DNA of 64,000 nucleotides from Brevundimonas aveniformis DSM 17977. GTDB lineage: Bacteria > Pseudomonadota > Alphaproteobacteria > Caulobacterales > Caulobacteraceae. Shown here piece after piece: positions 26,400-36,472 of the stretch (the first letter of the stretch is position 1; the number at the start of each line of letters is the position of its first letter). Position numbers and translations under genes: made by a program. The notes under the pieces were generated by a model. The model was not told the DNA's origin and made no database searches. It worked only from the letters and a program-made list of their open reading frames with translations. The stretch is taken from positions 620,001 to 684,000 of the forward strand of contig NZ_AUAO01000001.1 of assembly GCF_000428765.1 (NCBI RefSeq), read 5' to 3'.

Positions 26400-26433
26400 G
26401 TTCCGCGCGCCCTAGCCTCAGGAGAGCGCGCGC

Positions 26434-27627
<1,194 letters not shown>

Positions 27628-27712
27628 TCGAAAGGGTTCGAGGGAAGAGAGGACAGATGCTAGGGACGTCCTCCCTAGAGCCTAGAACCTGACCCCCTAG
27701 AACCTCCTCGCC

Positions 27713-28408
27713 ATGACCCCGTCCGATACCCCAACCTGGGGACCGCTCAGGTCCTTTGGGCGCATCCGCTCCCGAACGCTCAAGCCTCGCCAGGCCGCCT
27801 TGTTTGACAGCCTGCTGCCGAATATCGCTGTGCCCGACCCAGCGAACGGCCCCATCGACCCCAAGGCCCTGATGCCCGGGGCGAAAGAGGCCTGGCTGGA
27901 GATCGGCTTCGGCGGCGGCGAGCATCTGGCCGAACAGGCGGCGCGCCACCCCGAGGCCCTGATGGTCGGCTGCGAGCCGTTTCTGAACGGCGTCGGCTCG
28001 GCCCTGCGTCACATCGACGAGCGCGGCCTGAAGAATGTGCGCCTGCACGCCGATGACGCCCGCGCCGTCATGGCGGCCCTGCCGGACGGATCGCTGGACC
28101 GGGTGATGATCCTGTTCCCCGATCCCTGGCCGAAGGCCCGGCACAACAAGCGCCGCTTCATCCAGCCGGAAACCGCCGCAGAGATCGTACGGCTACTGAA
28201 GCCGGGCGGGCGCTTGCGCTTCGTCACCGACTGGAAGGCCTATGCCGACTGGGCGCTGGAGATCCTGAACCGGACGCCGGGCCTGGCCTGGAGCGCCGAA
28301 CAGGCCGACGACTGGCGCACCGCCCCGACCGATCATGTGGTCACACGCTACGAGGAAAAGCGGCTTGGCGACACCCCGCCGATCTTCCTGGAGTTCACCC
28401 GGACATGA
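27713..28408 (+). CDS. trmB: tRNA (guanine46-N7)-methyltransferase
   Basis: A 231-residue Rossmann-fold methyltransferase forming m7G46 in tRNA variable loops. Motif I is L-E-I-G-F-G-G-G-E-H-L-A, and the substrate motif is F-P-D-P-W-P-K-A-R-H-N-K-R-R-F, invariant in TrmB. The 85-bp gap after metK contains tandem CCTAGAACCT units and may hold its own start signals. The stop overlaps the ATG of the cyclase-like gene (ATGA). Confidence 0.95.
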   Translation: MTPSDTPTWGPLRSFGRIRSRTLKPRQAALFDSLLPNIAVPDPANGPIDPKALMPGAKEAWLEIGFGGGEHLAEQAARHPEALMVGCEPFLNGVGSALRHIDERGLKNVRLHADDARAVMAALPDGSLDRVMILFPDPWPKARHNKRRFIQPETAAEIVRLLKPGGRLRFVTDWKAYADWALEILNRTPGLAWSAEQADDWRTAPTDHVVTRYEEKRLGDTPPIFLEFTRT

Positions 28409-29055
28409 GGCTGATCGATCTCAGCCACGTCATCGAGGACGGCCTGGTCACCTACAAGGGTCTGCCGGCCCCGCACGTCTGTGACTTCCTGAGCCGCGAG
28501 GCATCGCAGGCGAACTATGAGGCCGGGACCGAGTTTCAGATCGGCCAGATCACCCTGGTGGGCAATACCGGCACCTATCTGGACACGCCGTTTCACCGAT
28601 ACGCCGACGGCGAGGATCTGGCCGATGTCGGGCTGGAGCGACTTGTGGATCTGCCGGGTTTGGTGGTGCGGGCGCGGACCGACGGCGCGGTCGACGTCGA
28701 TGCTTTCGAGGGACTGGATGTGGCCGGTCGGGCGGTGCTGGTCCACACGGGATGGGACCGGCATTGGCGGACCGAAGCCTATTATGAGAACCACCCCTTC
28801 CTGACCGAGGCGGCGGCGGACCGGCTGGCCGAGGGCGGGGCAATGCTGGTGGGGATCGATTCCCACAATATCGACGACACCCGCAGTCGGACCCGGCCGG
28901 TGCATTCGCGGCTGCTGGGCGAGGGGGTGCTGATTGTCGAACATCTGCGCGGGCTGGAGCAGCTGCCGGACGGGCCGTTCCGCTTCTTCGCCGCGCCGCC
29001 CAAGGTGAAGGCCTTTGGGACCTTTCCGGTACGCGCCTTCGCCATGGTTGATTGA
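28405..29055 (+). CDS. Cyclase-family protein with altered metal motif
   Basis: A 216-residue protein of the kynurenine-formamidase/cyclase fold, starting R-L-I-D-L-S-H-V-I-E-D-G. Active members carry H-x-G-T-H-x-D-x-P-x-H for zinc or manganese. Here the block at residues 54-64 reads N-T-G-T-Y-L-D-T-P-F-H, so the first two histidines are Asn54 and Tyr58, while Asp60 and His64 remain. The later G-I-D-S-H-N-I-D-D and R-P-V-H-S-R-L-L are conserved. The protein may bind a different metal set, act on another substrate, or be non-catalytic. It is coupled to trmB by a 4-bp overlap. Confidence 0.8.
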   Translation: MRLIDLSHVIEDGLVTYKGLPAPHVCDFLSREASQANYEAGTEFQIGQITLVGNTGTYLDTPFHRYADGEDLADVGLERLVDLPGLVVRARTDGAVDVDAFEGLDVAGRAVLVHTGWDRHWRTEAYYENHPFLTEAAADRLAEGGAMLVGIDSHNIDDTRSRTRPVHSRLLGEGVLIVEHLRGLEQLPDGPFRFFAAPPKVKAFGTFPVRAFAMVD

Positions 29056-29124
29056 GACTGGCTGCGACGCCAGGATCGGCCTAGCAAGGTCAGGTTCGTC
29101 ACCCCCTGGTCCAGGAGACTGCGC

Positions 29125-29628
29125 ATGGCCATCACCCTGTATTCAGCGTCCGCGCCCCTGTTCATTCGTGGTCTGGACGTGCTGTCCAACCTGCTGGACA
29201 AGGCCGAGGCCTCGTCCCTGAGCGAAGCCGAGCTGTTCGAGGCCCGGCTGGCCGAGGACATGCACCCCTTCCCCAACCAGATCCGCATGGCCGCCTTCGG
29301 GGCGCGCGCCTGTATGGCGCGGCTGGCCGGGATCGACTGGCCGAGAACCGACGACACCGAGGCCTCCATCGCCGACCTGCGCGCCACCGTCGCCCTGACC
29401 CGGTCCTTCATCAGCCAGATGGCACCGGACGCCGTGGACGGGGCCGAGAACCGCCAGATCGTGGTCAAGGTTCCGTCGATGGAGCTGAACTTTCGGGGTC
29501 AGGGCTTCCTGACCAGCTTTGCCCTGCCGAACTTCTATTTTCACATCTCCATGGCCTATGCGATCCTGCGCAACCGGGGCGTCGATGTCGGCAAGCGGGA
29601 TTTCCTCGGCGCGATCGAACTGACGTGA
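29125..29628 (+). CDS. DUF1993 family protein
   Basis: A 167-residue protein matching my memory of DUF1993, a DinB/YfiT-like four-helix-bundle family without known function: the F-I-R-G-L-D-V-L-S-N-L-L-D-K-A start, L-A-E-D-M-H-P-F-P-N-Q-I in the first third, and F-A-L-P-N-F-Y-F-H-I-S-M-A-Y-A-I-L-R near the end. The retained His residues (M-H-P-F; Y-F-H) resemble the metal-site positions of DinB proteins. It is preceded by GGAG at about 10 bp. A GGGGGCT/AGCCCCC hairpin at 29650-29668 follows it. Confidence 0.82.
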   Translation: MAITLYSASAPLFIRGLDVLSNLLDKAEASSLSEAELFEARLAEDMHPFPNQIRMAAFGARACMARLAGIDWPRTDDTEASIADLRATVALTRSFISQMAPDAVDGAENRQIVVKVPSMELNFRGQGFLTSFALPNFYFHISMAYAILRNRGVDVGKRDFLGAIELT

Positions 29629-29653
29629 TTCCGACGTACGGCGGCGTTGGGGG

Positions 29654-29682
29654 CTGACAAAGCCCCCGCGCCTCGCTATATG
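29654..29682 (+). promoter_or_regulatory. Promoter of the rimP-nusA-infB operon
   Basis: CTGACA at 29654-29659 and TATATG at 29677-29682 are spaced 17 bp, a good sigma-70-type pair. The -35 lies in a GGGGGCT/AGCCCCC inverted repeat (29650-29668). Transcription from about 29689 would produce a leader of roughly 90 nt before rimP. Confidence 0.55.
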
Positions 29683-29703
29683 GCCTCTCACATCGTTATC
29701 GGC

Positions 29704-29762
29704 AGGCGTCGGACGACGCCTCTGAGAGCGGCGGTCCCGACACCGGGCCGGCCGCTTTTTTG
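29704..29762 (+). terminator. rimP leader: hairpin plus intrinsic terminator (attenuator)
   Basis: The rimP leader first forms AGGCGTC/GACGCCT (29704-29710 with 29715-29721). It then forms a longer stem in which AGCGGC at 29727-29732 pairs with GCCGCT at 29751-29756, extended inward by GGTCC/GGGCC. Six thymines follow at 29756-29761, the rimP start lying 16 bp further on. A terminator placed inside the leader, downstream of the likely promoter, suggests attenuation of the operon, plausibly by NusA itself. Confidence 0.65.
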
Positions 29763-29777
29763 TTGGGCTGAGGAACC

Positions 29778-30311
29778 GTGAAGGCCAAGACCGGCGAGGA
29801 TCGCAAGCTGCTCGAGCTGCTCGAGCCCGTGGCCGAGGGGCTGGGGCTGGAGATCGTGCGCCTGCGGATGATGGGCGGAACCCAGCGACGCCGGTTGCAG
29901 ATCATGGCCGAGCGCCCGTCCGATCACGAGATCGATGTCGAACAGTGCGCGGCCCTGTCGCGCGCCGTTTCCGAGGTGCTGGACGCCTCCGACCCGATCG
30001 CCGGCGAATATATGCTGGAGGTGTCGTCGCCCGGCATCGACCGGCCGCTGACCCGTCTGGCCGATTTCCAGACCTTTGCGGGTCTGGAGGCGCGGCTGGA
30101 AACCGACCGGCTGGTCGAGGGCCGCAAACGCTTCAAGGGCCGGCTGGCCGGGATCGAGGATGAGGACATCCTGATCGACCTGGACGGCGAGGACGAGACG
30201 GCCCTGATCCCCTTTGCCTGGCTGGCCGAGGCCAAGCTGGTGCTGAACGACGAACTTATGAAACTCGGGGCCGCCAAGCGCCCCGCCGAAAACCTGACTG
30301 AAGAGGACTGA
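29778..30311 (+). CDS. rimP: Ribosome maturation factor RimP
   Basis: A 177-residue 30S-subunit maturation factor. The N-terminal half contains [17 protein letters not shown] and the central [17 protein letters not shown], then [13 protein letters not shown], the RimP signature. The C-terminal SH3-like domain has [12 protein letters not shown]. The gene uses a GTG start and lies 5 bp before nusA, the universal rimP-nusA pairing. Confidence 0.95.
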   Translation: MKAKTGEDRKLLELLEPVAEGLGLEIVRLRMMGGTQRRRLQIMAERPSDHEIDVEQCAALSRAVSEVLDASDPIAGEYMLEVSSPGIDRPLTRLADFQTFAGLEARLETDRLVEGRKRFKGRLAGIEDEDILIDLDGEDETALIPFAWLAEAKLVLNDELMKLGAAKRPAENLTEED

Positions 30312-30316
30312 CGGAC

Positions 30317-32056
30317 ATGAGCCTGACTGGCGTTTCCGCAAACCGTCTCGAGCTGCTCCAGATCGCCGACGCCGTCGCGCGCGAGAAGTCGATCGAGAAG
30401 GAAATCGTGATCGAAGCCATCGAGGATGCGATCGTCAAAGGGGCCAAGGCCCGCTACGGCAGCGATCACGACATCCGCGCCAAGATCGATCCCAAGACCG
30501 GCGAACTGGCCCTGACGCGCCACGTCACGGTCGTCGCCGACGACTGGGAGCCCGAAGCCGCTGAAGGCGAGATGGAGCCCGCCGAGTTCAACGACGATGC
30601 CATGGTCCGCCTGACCATCGCCCGTAAGACCGACGCCGAGGCCGAGGTCGGCAAGGAATATGTCGAGGATCTGCCGCCGTTCGAGTTTGGTCGCGTTCAG
30701 ACCCAGATGGCCCGTCAGGTCGTCATGCATAAGGTCCGCGAGGCCGAGCGTGAGCGCCAGTACGAAGAGTTCAAGGACCGCGTCACCGAGATCGTCAACG
30801 GCACGGTCAAGCGCGTCGAATACGGCAATGTCATCGTCGACCTAGGCCGGGGCGAGGGCGTCATGCGCCGCGACCAGTCGATCCCACGCGAACAGTTCAA
30901 CATGGGCGACCGCATTCGCTCCTACATCTATGACGTCCGGCGCGAGACCAAGGGCCCGCAGATCATGTTGTCCAGAGCCCATCCGGGTTTCATGGCCAAG
31001 CTGTTCGCCCAAGAAGTGCCTGAAGTCTATGACGGTGTGATCGAGATCCGCGCGGCGGCTCGTGATCCGGGTTCGCGCGCCAAGATGGCGGTTCTGTCGA
31101 ACGACAGCTCGATCGATCCGGTCGGAGCCTGTGTGGGTATGCGCGGCTCTCGCGTGCAGGCGGTTGTAGCCGAGCTGCAGGGCGAGAAGATCGACATCAT
31201 CCCGTGGAATTCTGACGAGGCCGCCTTCATCGTCAACGCCCTGGCTCCGGCCGAGGTGTCCAAAGTCGTCATGGACGAGGACGAGGGCCGCGTTGAAGTC
31301 GTCGTCCCGGACGAACAGCTCTCGCTCGCCATTGGCCGTCGCGGCCAGAATGTGCGTCTCGCCTCGCAGCTGACCGGCTGGCAGATCGACATCATCACCG
31401 AGAGCCAGGATTCAGAGCGTCGCCAGAAGGAGTTCGCCGAGCGGACCGCCCTGTTCCAGGAAGCCCTGGATGTGGATGAGGTCATCGCCCAGCTGCTGGT
31501 GACCGAAGGGTTCGCCACCGTTGAGGACGTGGCCTATGTCGAGGCCTATGAGATCTCGGAGATCGAAGGCTTCGGTGAGGATACCGCCGCCGAGATCCAG
31601 GCCCGCGCCACCGACTTCCTGGAGCGTCAGGCTGCCGAAATGGATGCCAAGCGCAAGGAACTGGGCGTCGACGATGCCGTCATGGACGTCCCGGGTGTCA
31701 CCCTTCAGATGGCCGTCTGGCTGGGCGAGGCCGGGGTCAAGACCGTCGAGGACCTGGCGGAACTGGCCACGGACGAACTGCGTGGGGGCTTTGAGTTCAA
31801 GGACGGCGAGCGCGTGCGCGTCCCGGGCGTTCTGGAACAGGCCGCCTTGTCGACCGAGGACGCCGAGATGCTGATCCTGCAGGCCCGCGTCGCGGCCGGC
31901 TGGATCGACGCCTCGGACCTGCCGCAGCCCGAGCCCGAGTACGAAGAGGACTACGCCGAAGAGGGCTATGACGAGGCCGAGGCCGTATTCGGCGACGAAG
32001 AGGCCGAAGAGGCTGAAGCGGTCGCCGAAGTCACCGAGGAGGACGAAGAGGCTTAA
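30317..32056 (+). CDS. nusA: Transcription termination/antitermination factor NusA
   Basis: A 579-residue RNA polymerase-binding factor. In order: an N-terminal RNAP-binding domain (1-about 130), an S1 domain ([15 protein letters not shown]), two KH domains ([13 protein letters not shown] and [13 protein letters not shown]), two C-terminal helix-hairpin-helix repeats and a very acidic tail of about 50 residues rich in E, D and A. NusA enhances pausing and intrinsic termination, so it may act on the hairpins before rimP and before infB in its own operon. Confidence 0.97.
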   Translation: MSLTGVSANRLELLQIADAVAREKSIEKEIVIEAIEDAIVKGAKARYGSDHDIRAKIDPKTGELALTRHVTVVADDWEPEAAEGEMEPAEFNDDAMVRLTIARKTDAEAEVGKEYVEDLPPFEFGRVQTQMARQVVMHKVREAERERQYEEFKDRVTEIVNGTVKRVEYGNVIVDLGRGEGVMRRDQSIPREQFNMGDRIRSYIYDVRRETKGPQIMLSRAHPGFMAKLFAQEVPEVYDGVIEIRAAARDPGSRAKMAVLSNDSSIDPVGACVGMRGSRVQAVVAELQGEKIDIIPWNSDEAAFIVNALAPAEVSKVVMDEDEGRVEVVVPDEQLSLAIGRRGQNVRLASQLTGWQIDIITESQDSERRQKEFAERTALFQEALDVDEVIAQLLVTEGFATVEDVAYVEAYEISEIEGFGEDTAAEIQARATDFLERQAAEMDAKRKELGVDDAVMDVPGVTLQMAVWLGEAGVKTVEDLAELATDELRGGFEFKDGERVRVPGVLEQAALSTEDAEMLILQARVAAGWIDASDLPQPEPEYEEDYAEEGYDEAEAVFGDEEAEEAEAVAEVTEEDEEA

Positions 32057-32076
32057 GGCCTCTTCGGACGCCCGTC

Positions 32077-32700
32077 TTGGATCGCAAGACGCCGGCAGCT
32101 GAACGGGAGCGCAAGGATCTGGTCTCGGGCCAGGTCATGGATGAGGCCTGCCTGATCCGCTTCGTGCCCGGACCCGACGGCCAGGTCTTTCCCGACCTCG
32201 GTCGCAAGCTGCCGGGCCGCGGCCTGTGGGTCGCCGCGAATCGGGAAGCTGTTGATACGGCAGCGAAAAAGGGCCTGTTTGCGCGCGCCGCCAAGGCCGG
32301 GGTCAAGGCCGCGCCGGACCTGTCGGACCAGATCGAGCGCATCCTGATGAAGCGGTGCCTGGACCAGTTGGGCTTGGCGCGTCGCGAGGGCGTTCTTATC
32401 TCTGGCTTTGAGAAATGCCATGCGGCGCTGAAGGCCGGCCGGGCCACCTGGCTGATCGAGGCGAGCGACGGCTCCGAGGACGGGCGGACCAAACTTCTGG
32501 TCGCCGTCGACAAGTCTGAAAGACCCGTCGAGGTCTGCGGGGTTTTCTCCAGTTCAGATTTGGGTTTGGCCTTGGGCCTCGAAAATGCGATACACCACGT
32601 CCTTCCTTTGGGACGGCGGGCTGAACGGTGGGCCTTTGAGGCGCGGCGTCTGGCGGGATTTCGTCCTCTCCTTCCTTTGGAGTGGCGTGGACGAGACTAG
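32077..32700 (+). CDS. YlxR (DUF448) RNA-binding protein with L7Ae-like C-terminus
   Basis: A 207-residue protein starting at TTG 32077, 20 bp after nusA. The first part is YlxR-like: C-L-I-R-F-V-P-G-P-D-G-Q-V-F-P-D-L-G-R-K-L-P-G-R-G, though the usual R-x-C motif near the start is degenerate. The middle (about 95-160) resembles an L7Ae/L30e domain. Long fusions of this kind are common in alphaproteobacteria between nusA and infB. A role in RNA binding and possibly RNase P or ribosome function is assumed from the family. The end of the gene is 3 bp before a strong terminator hairpin. Confidence 0.85.
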   Translation: MDRKTPAAERERKDLVSGQVMDEACLIRFVPGPDGQVFPDLGRKLPGRGLWVAANREAVDTAAKKGLFARAAKAGVKAAPDLSDQIERILMKRCLDQLGLARREGVLISGFEKCHAALKAGRATWLIEASDGSEDGRTKLLVAVDKSERPVEVCGVFSSSDLGLALGLENAIHHVLPLGRRAERWAFEARRLAGFRPLLPLEWRGRD

Positions 32701-32703
32701 AGG

Positions 32704-32738
32704 CGGGCGGGACATTGTCGTCCCGGCCCGATTTTTTT
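32704..32738 (+). terminator. Intrinsic terminator between ylxR and infB
   Basis: CGGGC-GGGAC (32704-32713) pairs with GTCCC-GG-CCCG (32720-32730) with one bulged G and a 6-nt loop. Seven thymines follow at 32732-32738. The sequence after the stem, T7-GTTGG, matches T6-GTTGG after the rimP-leader terminator. It sits inside the operon, upstream of infB, so it must be partly read through or infB has its own promoter. Confidence 0.75.
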
Positions 32739-32781
32739 GTTGGAGAATGGCCCTGCCTATCGGGCCGAACGAAGCGACCGA

Positions 32782-35718
32782 ATGAGCGATACGAACGACG
32801 ATAAGCCCAAGACCGACGGACCCAAGCCCAGCGCCACCGGACCGCGTGCGCCGCTGAGCCTGCGTCCGCGCCAGGAGGGCTCCGTGTCCAGCGGCGTGGT
32901 TCGCCAGAGCTTCAGCCACGGCCGCTCCAAAACGGTCGAGGTTGAGGTCAAGCGCCGCGCCGGTGCGGGCCCGCGCCCGCGCCCTCAGCCCCAGGGCTTT
33001 GATGTTGCGCGTCCGCGCCCGAGCGCGCCCGCCCCAGCCAAGCCGGCTGCGCCCGCCGCTGCGACCGCAGACGCCGGCGGCTTGTCGCGTGACGAACAGG
33101 CCGCTCGCGTTCGCGCTATTGAGGCGGCTCAGGCCGCGCAACAGGATCGGGTCCGCCAGGAAGCCGAGCGCAACGAACGCGCCAAGGCGGCAGCCGCTGC
33201 CGCTGCGGCGGCCAAGGTGGCTGCTGAGGCGCCGAAGGTCGCTGAACCCAAGGCCGCCGAACCGGTCAAGGTCGAGGCACCCAAACCGGTCGAAAACAAG
33301 CCGGCCGAACCCGCCAAGACTGAGGCCCCTGCTGTCGAGCCCGTCGAGCGTCAGGAACGCCGCCCGACCGCCGGCTTCGGTCAACGCGCGCCGCGCGAAA
33401 AATCGCCCAATTTTGGCCAGCGTGCACCGCGCCCCGACCGGGGTGGTGATCGCGAGCGGCCCAGCCATGCCATGCGCACGGACGGTGGCAACCTGGCTGG
33501 CAAGTCCTCGAGCGAGCGTCCGGCCGGTCGGCCCCGCCCGGCTGGTGCCGGTGGTGGTGCCGGCGGTGGCGAAACGGTCCGCTATTCGGCCCTGGCCCCG
33601 CGCCCGGCTCCGCGGTCGCGCGACGGGGGCGGCTATCGCAGCACACCCGAGAACGCACCCGCCGCGCCGGAGGTGGCTCGCCCGTCGCGGGGAGCCGGTG
33701 GCCGTACGAGCGGTGACCGCCGCCCGGCCGAGAGCGAACGCGATATTCGTCGGCGCCCGGCGGGGGGCGACGACCGAGCCGTCAGCCGTCAGAAGGGCGC
33801 GCCCCAGCGCCGCGAAGGCCGCCTGACGATCCAGGCACTGGCTGGTGGAGATGAGGATGCCGCCGAACGCATGCGTTCGCTGGCCTCGGTGCGCCGCGCC
33901 CGAGAGCGGGAGAAGGAAAAGCGCCGCGGTGGCCAGACCGAAGCCCCCAAGGTTGTGCGCGACGTCATTATCCCGGACGTCATCACGGTTCAGGAACTGT
34001 CGAACCGTATGGCTACGCGCGGCGTCGACATCATCCGTTTCCTGATGGGTCAGGGCATGATGCTCAAGATCAATGATGTGATCGATTCCGACACGGCCGA
34101 GCTGGTCGCGCAGGAATTTGGCCACAAGGTCACGCGCGTTTCGGAAGACGACATCGAGGACGGCTTCATCGACGAAACCGTCGACGCCGACGAAACCCTG
34201 GAGCCCCGCCCGCCCGTGGTCACCATCATGGGCCACGTCGACCACGGCAAGACGTCGCTGCTCGACGCGCTGCGGACCACCGATGTGGCTTCGGGTGAGG
34301 CCGGCGGCATTACCCAGCATATCGGGGCCTATCAGGTTCGCCTGAAGGACGGCCAGCGCATCACCTTCCTGGACACCCCCGGCCACGCCGCCTTCTCGGC
34401 CATGCGGGCCCGCGGGGCCGACATCACCGACATCGTCGTTCTGGTGGTGGCGGCCGATGACGGGGTCATGCCCCAGACGATCGAGGCCATCCAGCACGCC
34501 AAGGCTGCCGGGGTTCCGCTGATCGTCGCGGTCAACAAGATCGACAAGCCCGGCGCGGACTCCACGCGCGTGGTCAATGAACTGCTCCAGTACGAAATCG
34601 TGGCCGAAAGCCTCGGTGGCGACACCCAGATCATCGAGGTATCGGCCAAGACCCGTCAAGGCCTGGAGAATCTGGTGGACGCCATCCTTCTCCAGGCAGA
34701 GATGCTCGACCTGAGGGCCAACCCGGACCGCAGCGCCGATGGCGTGGTCATCGAGGCCAAGCTCGACAAGGGCCGGGGTCCGGTGGCAACGGTTCTGGTC
34801 AAACGCGGCACGCTCAAGCGTGGCGATGTCGTCGTGGCAGGCTCATCCTGGGGTCGGGTTCGAGCCCTGCTGGATGAGCGCAATGCTCAGCTGACCGAGG
34901 CGGGTCCGGCCACGCCGGTCGAGATCCTCGGCCTGGATGAAGCCCCGTCGCCTGGCGACGCCTTCGCCGCGGTCGAAAACGAGGCGCGCGCCCGCGAGCT
35001 GACCGACCACCGCGAGCGCAAGCGCCGCGATCTGGCCGTTTCCCCGGTCGCCGCTGTGTCGCTGTCGGACATGATGTCCAAGCTACAGACCAACAAGCTC
35101 AAAGAGCTGCCGCTCATTCTCAAATCCGACGTCCAGGGCTCGGGTGAGGCCATCATCGGCTCGCTGGACAAGATGGCGACCGACGAGGTGCGCGCCCGCG
35201 TGATCCTGTCCGGCGTCGGCGGCATCACCGAAAGCGATGTCACCCTGGCCAAGGGTGCCGGGGCGCCGATCATCGGCTTCAATGTTCGTGCGTCGAAACA
35301 GGCGCGCGAACTGGCCGAGCGTGAAGGCGTCGAAATCCGGTACTATGCGGTGATCTACGACCTGTTGGACGACCTCAAGGGCGTGCTGTCGGGCCTGCTG
35401 TCGCCGATCCAGCGCGAAACCTTCCTGGGCAATGCCGAGGTGCTTCAGGTCTTCGATATTTCGAAGGTTGGTCGCATCGCGGGCTGCCGCGTCACCGAGG
35501 GCGTTGTTCGCCGGGGTGCGCGCGTCCGTATCGTCCGCGACGACGTGGTGGTGCTCGAACTGGGCACCCTGCAGACGCTCAAGCGGTTCAAGGACGATGT
35601 GGCGGAAGTCACCAATGGCTATGAGTGCGGCATGCACTTCCAGGGCTTCCAGGACATCAAGGTCGGCGACCTCATCGAGTGCTTCAATCTCGAGGAAGTC
35701 GCCCGGACCCTCGACTAG
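32782..35718 (+). CDS. infB: Translation initiation factor IF-2
   Basis: A 978-residue GTPase bringing initiator tRNA to the 30S subunit. The first roughly 475 residues are low complexity, rich in Ala, Pro, Arg and Glu, with Gly-Arg-rich parts; the K-E-K-R-R-G-G and [15 protein letters not shown]2N region follows. The G domain has [25 protein letters not shown] and S-A-K-T-R-Q-G. Domains II, III and C2 complete the protein. I chose ATG 32782 (M-S-D-T-N-D-D-K); the frame opens at 32737 inside the terminator tail. Confidence 0.96.
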   Translation: MSDTNDDKPKTDGPKPSATGPRAPLSLRPRQEGSVSSGVVRQSFSHGRSKTVEVEVKRRAGAGPRPRPQPQGFDVARPRPSAPAPAKPAAPAAATADAGGLSRDEQAARVRAIEAAQAAQQDRVRQEAERNERAKAAAAAAAAAKVAAEAPKVAEPKAAEPVKVEAPKPVENKPAEPAKTEAPAVEPVERQERRPTAGFGQRAPREKSPNFGQRAPRPDRGGDRERPSHAMRTDGGNLAGKSSSERPAGRPRPAGAGGGAGGGETVRYSALAPRPAPRSRDGGGYRSTPENAPAAPEVARPSRGAGGRTSGDRRPAESERDIRRRPAGGDDRAVSRQKGAPQRREGRLTIQALAGGDEDAAERMRSLASVRRAREREKEKRRGGQTEAPKVVRDVIIPDVITVQELSNRMATRGVDIIRFLMGQGMMLKINDVIDSDTAELVAQEFGHKVTRVSEDDIEDGFIDETVDADETLEPRPPVVTIMGHVDHGKTSLLDALRTTDVASGEAGGITQHIGAYQVRLKDGQRITFLDTPGHAAFSAMRARGADITDIVVLVVAADDGVMPQTIEAIQHAKAAGVPLIVAVNKIDKPGADSTRVVNELLQYEIVAESLGGDTQIIEVSAKTRQGLENLVDAILLQAEMLDLRANPDRSADGVVIEAKLDKGRGPVATVLVKRGTLKRGDVVVAGSSWGRVRALLDERNAQLTEAGPATPVEILGLDEAPSPGDAFAAVENEARARELTDHRERKRRDLAVSPVAAVSLSDMMSKLQTNKLKELPLILKSDVQGSGEAIIGSLDKMATDEVRARVILSGVGGITESDVTLAKGAGAPIIGFNVRASKQARELAEREGVEIRYYAVIYDLLDDLKGVLSGLLSPIQRETFLGNAEVLQVFDISKVGRIAGCRVTEGVVRRGARVRIVRDDVVVLELGTLQTLKRFKDDVAEVTNGYECGMHFQGFQDIKVGDLIECFNLEEVARTLD

Positions 35719-35728
35719 AGTATGGTGA

Positions 35729-35799
35729 TTTCCGTTGGGACCGCGTCACGGCCCCAACGGAAAGCTGAATCAGGCTCTGGGGGTCGCTTCGGCGGCCCC
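35729..35799 (+). terminator. Two hairpins after infB
   Basis: TTTCCGTTGGG (35729-35739) pairs perfectly with CCCAACGGAAA (35753-35763). A second stem GGGGTCGC/GCGGCCCC (35780-35799) closes on a TTCG tetraloop, an exceptionally stable RNA form. Neither has a long T run behind it, so termination could be weak or Rho-assisted, and the hairpins might instead protect the infB mRNA 3' end. Confidence 0.45.
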
Positions 35800-35833
35800 A
35801 TTGTCGCCGCGAGAGAGCGGCAGGGGAACCCTC

Positions 35834-36349
35834 ATGCGCCGCTTGCTGCTCCTCGTCTTGCCCCTGATCGCCTTGGCTGCACCCGCTCGGGCCGAGGACC
35901 GATATTTCGCCTTTGACCCTGCCAATGACGCCGCCAGGCTGATGACGCGCGGGATTACGCTTCAGGTCGAGCGGGGCCTGTTCGGCGGTGTGCGGGCGGA
36001 ACGCCTGTATTCTACGGTCGGAGCCGGGTCTGCCAGTCTTGAGCGTGACGAGCTGCCCGGCGGCACGCGCGCCGTGCTGCCGGACGGAGCCGACGAGTCC
36101 AACGTCTATCGGGTCATGCCGGAAGGTCAGGGTGCCGCGCTGGGCCGGGCCCTGTGCCCCGGTGCAACCACGGTCTGGCTGATCATGGGACGTATCCGCG
36201 CGGTGAGGGACCTCACGGTTCATGCCGTCGGCCAGGGGGCCAGTGGTCAGGTTCTTTTGTGCCGGACCATGGAGTATCGCTATCGGGGCGAGTGGGACGC
36301 GCGCGCACCGACGCGGCCCGACCTGATCCCCGCGCGCCCGCCTCAGTAG
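35834..36349 (+). CDS. Exported hypothetical protein
   Basis: A 171-residue protein with a clear signal peptide (M-R-R-L-L-L-L-V-L-P-L-I-A-L-A, cleavage after A-R-A). The mature part begins E-D-R-Y-F-A-F-D-P-A-N-D-A-A and contains two cysteines (A-L-C-P-G; L-L-C-R-T) that could form a disulphide. I do not recognise the family. The ATG at 35834 was chosen because it starts the signal peptide; the frame is open from 35735 through the post-infB hairpins. It precedes another exported protein gene, before rbfA. Confidence 0.7.
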   Translation: MRRLLLLVLPLIALAAPARAEDRYFAFDPANDAARLMTRGITLQVERGLFGGVRAERLYSTVGAGSASLERDELPGGTRAVLPDGADESNVYRVMPEGQGAALGRALCPGATTVWLIMGRIRAVRDLTVHAVGQGASGQVLLCRTMEYRYRGEWDARAPTRPDLIPARPPQ

Positions 36350-36472
36350 ATCCGGTTCATTCGGTGTGGATCGGTCGTTTTCCGACAGAAATCACTATCT
36401 CGCTGGGCTGGATGTCGCATAGTGGCTATTGCGGAAGCGACGGGGCCCACAGCGGGGAGAGAATCTGATCCG

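Noticed and set aside
32554..34659. A 701-codon frame opposite infB.
   Set aside because: It mirrors the low-complexity region and G domain of infB and shows no domain of its own.
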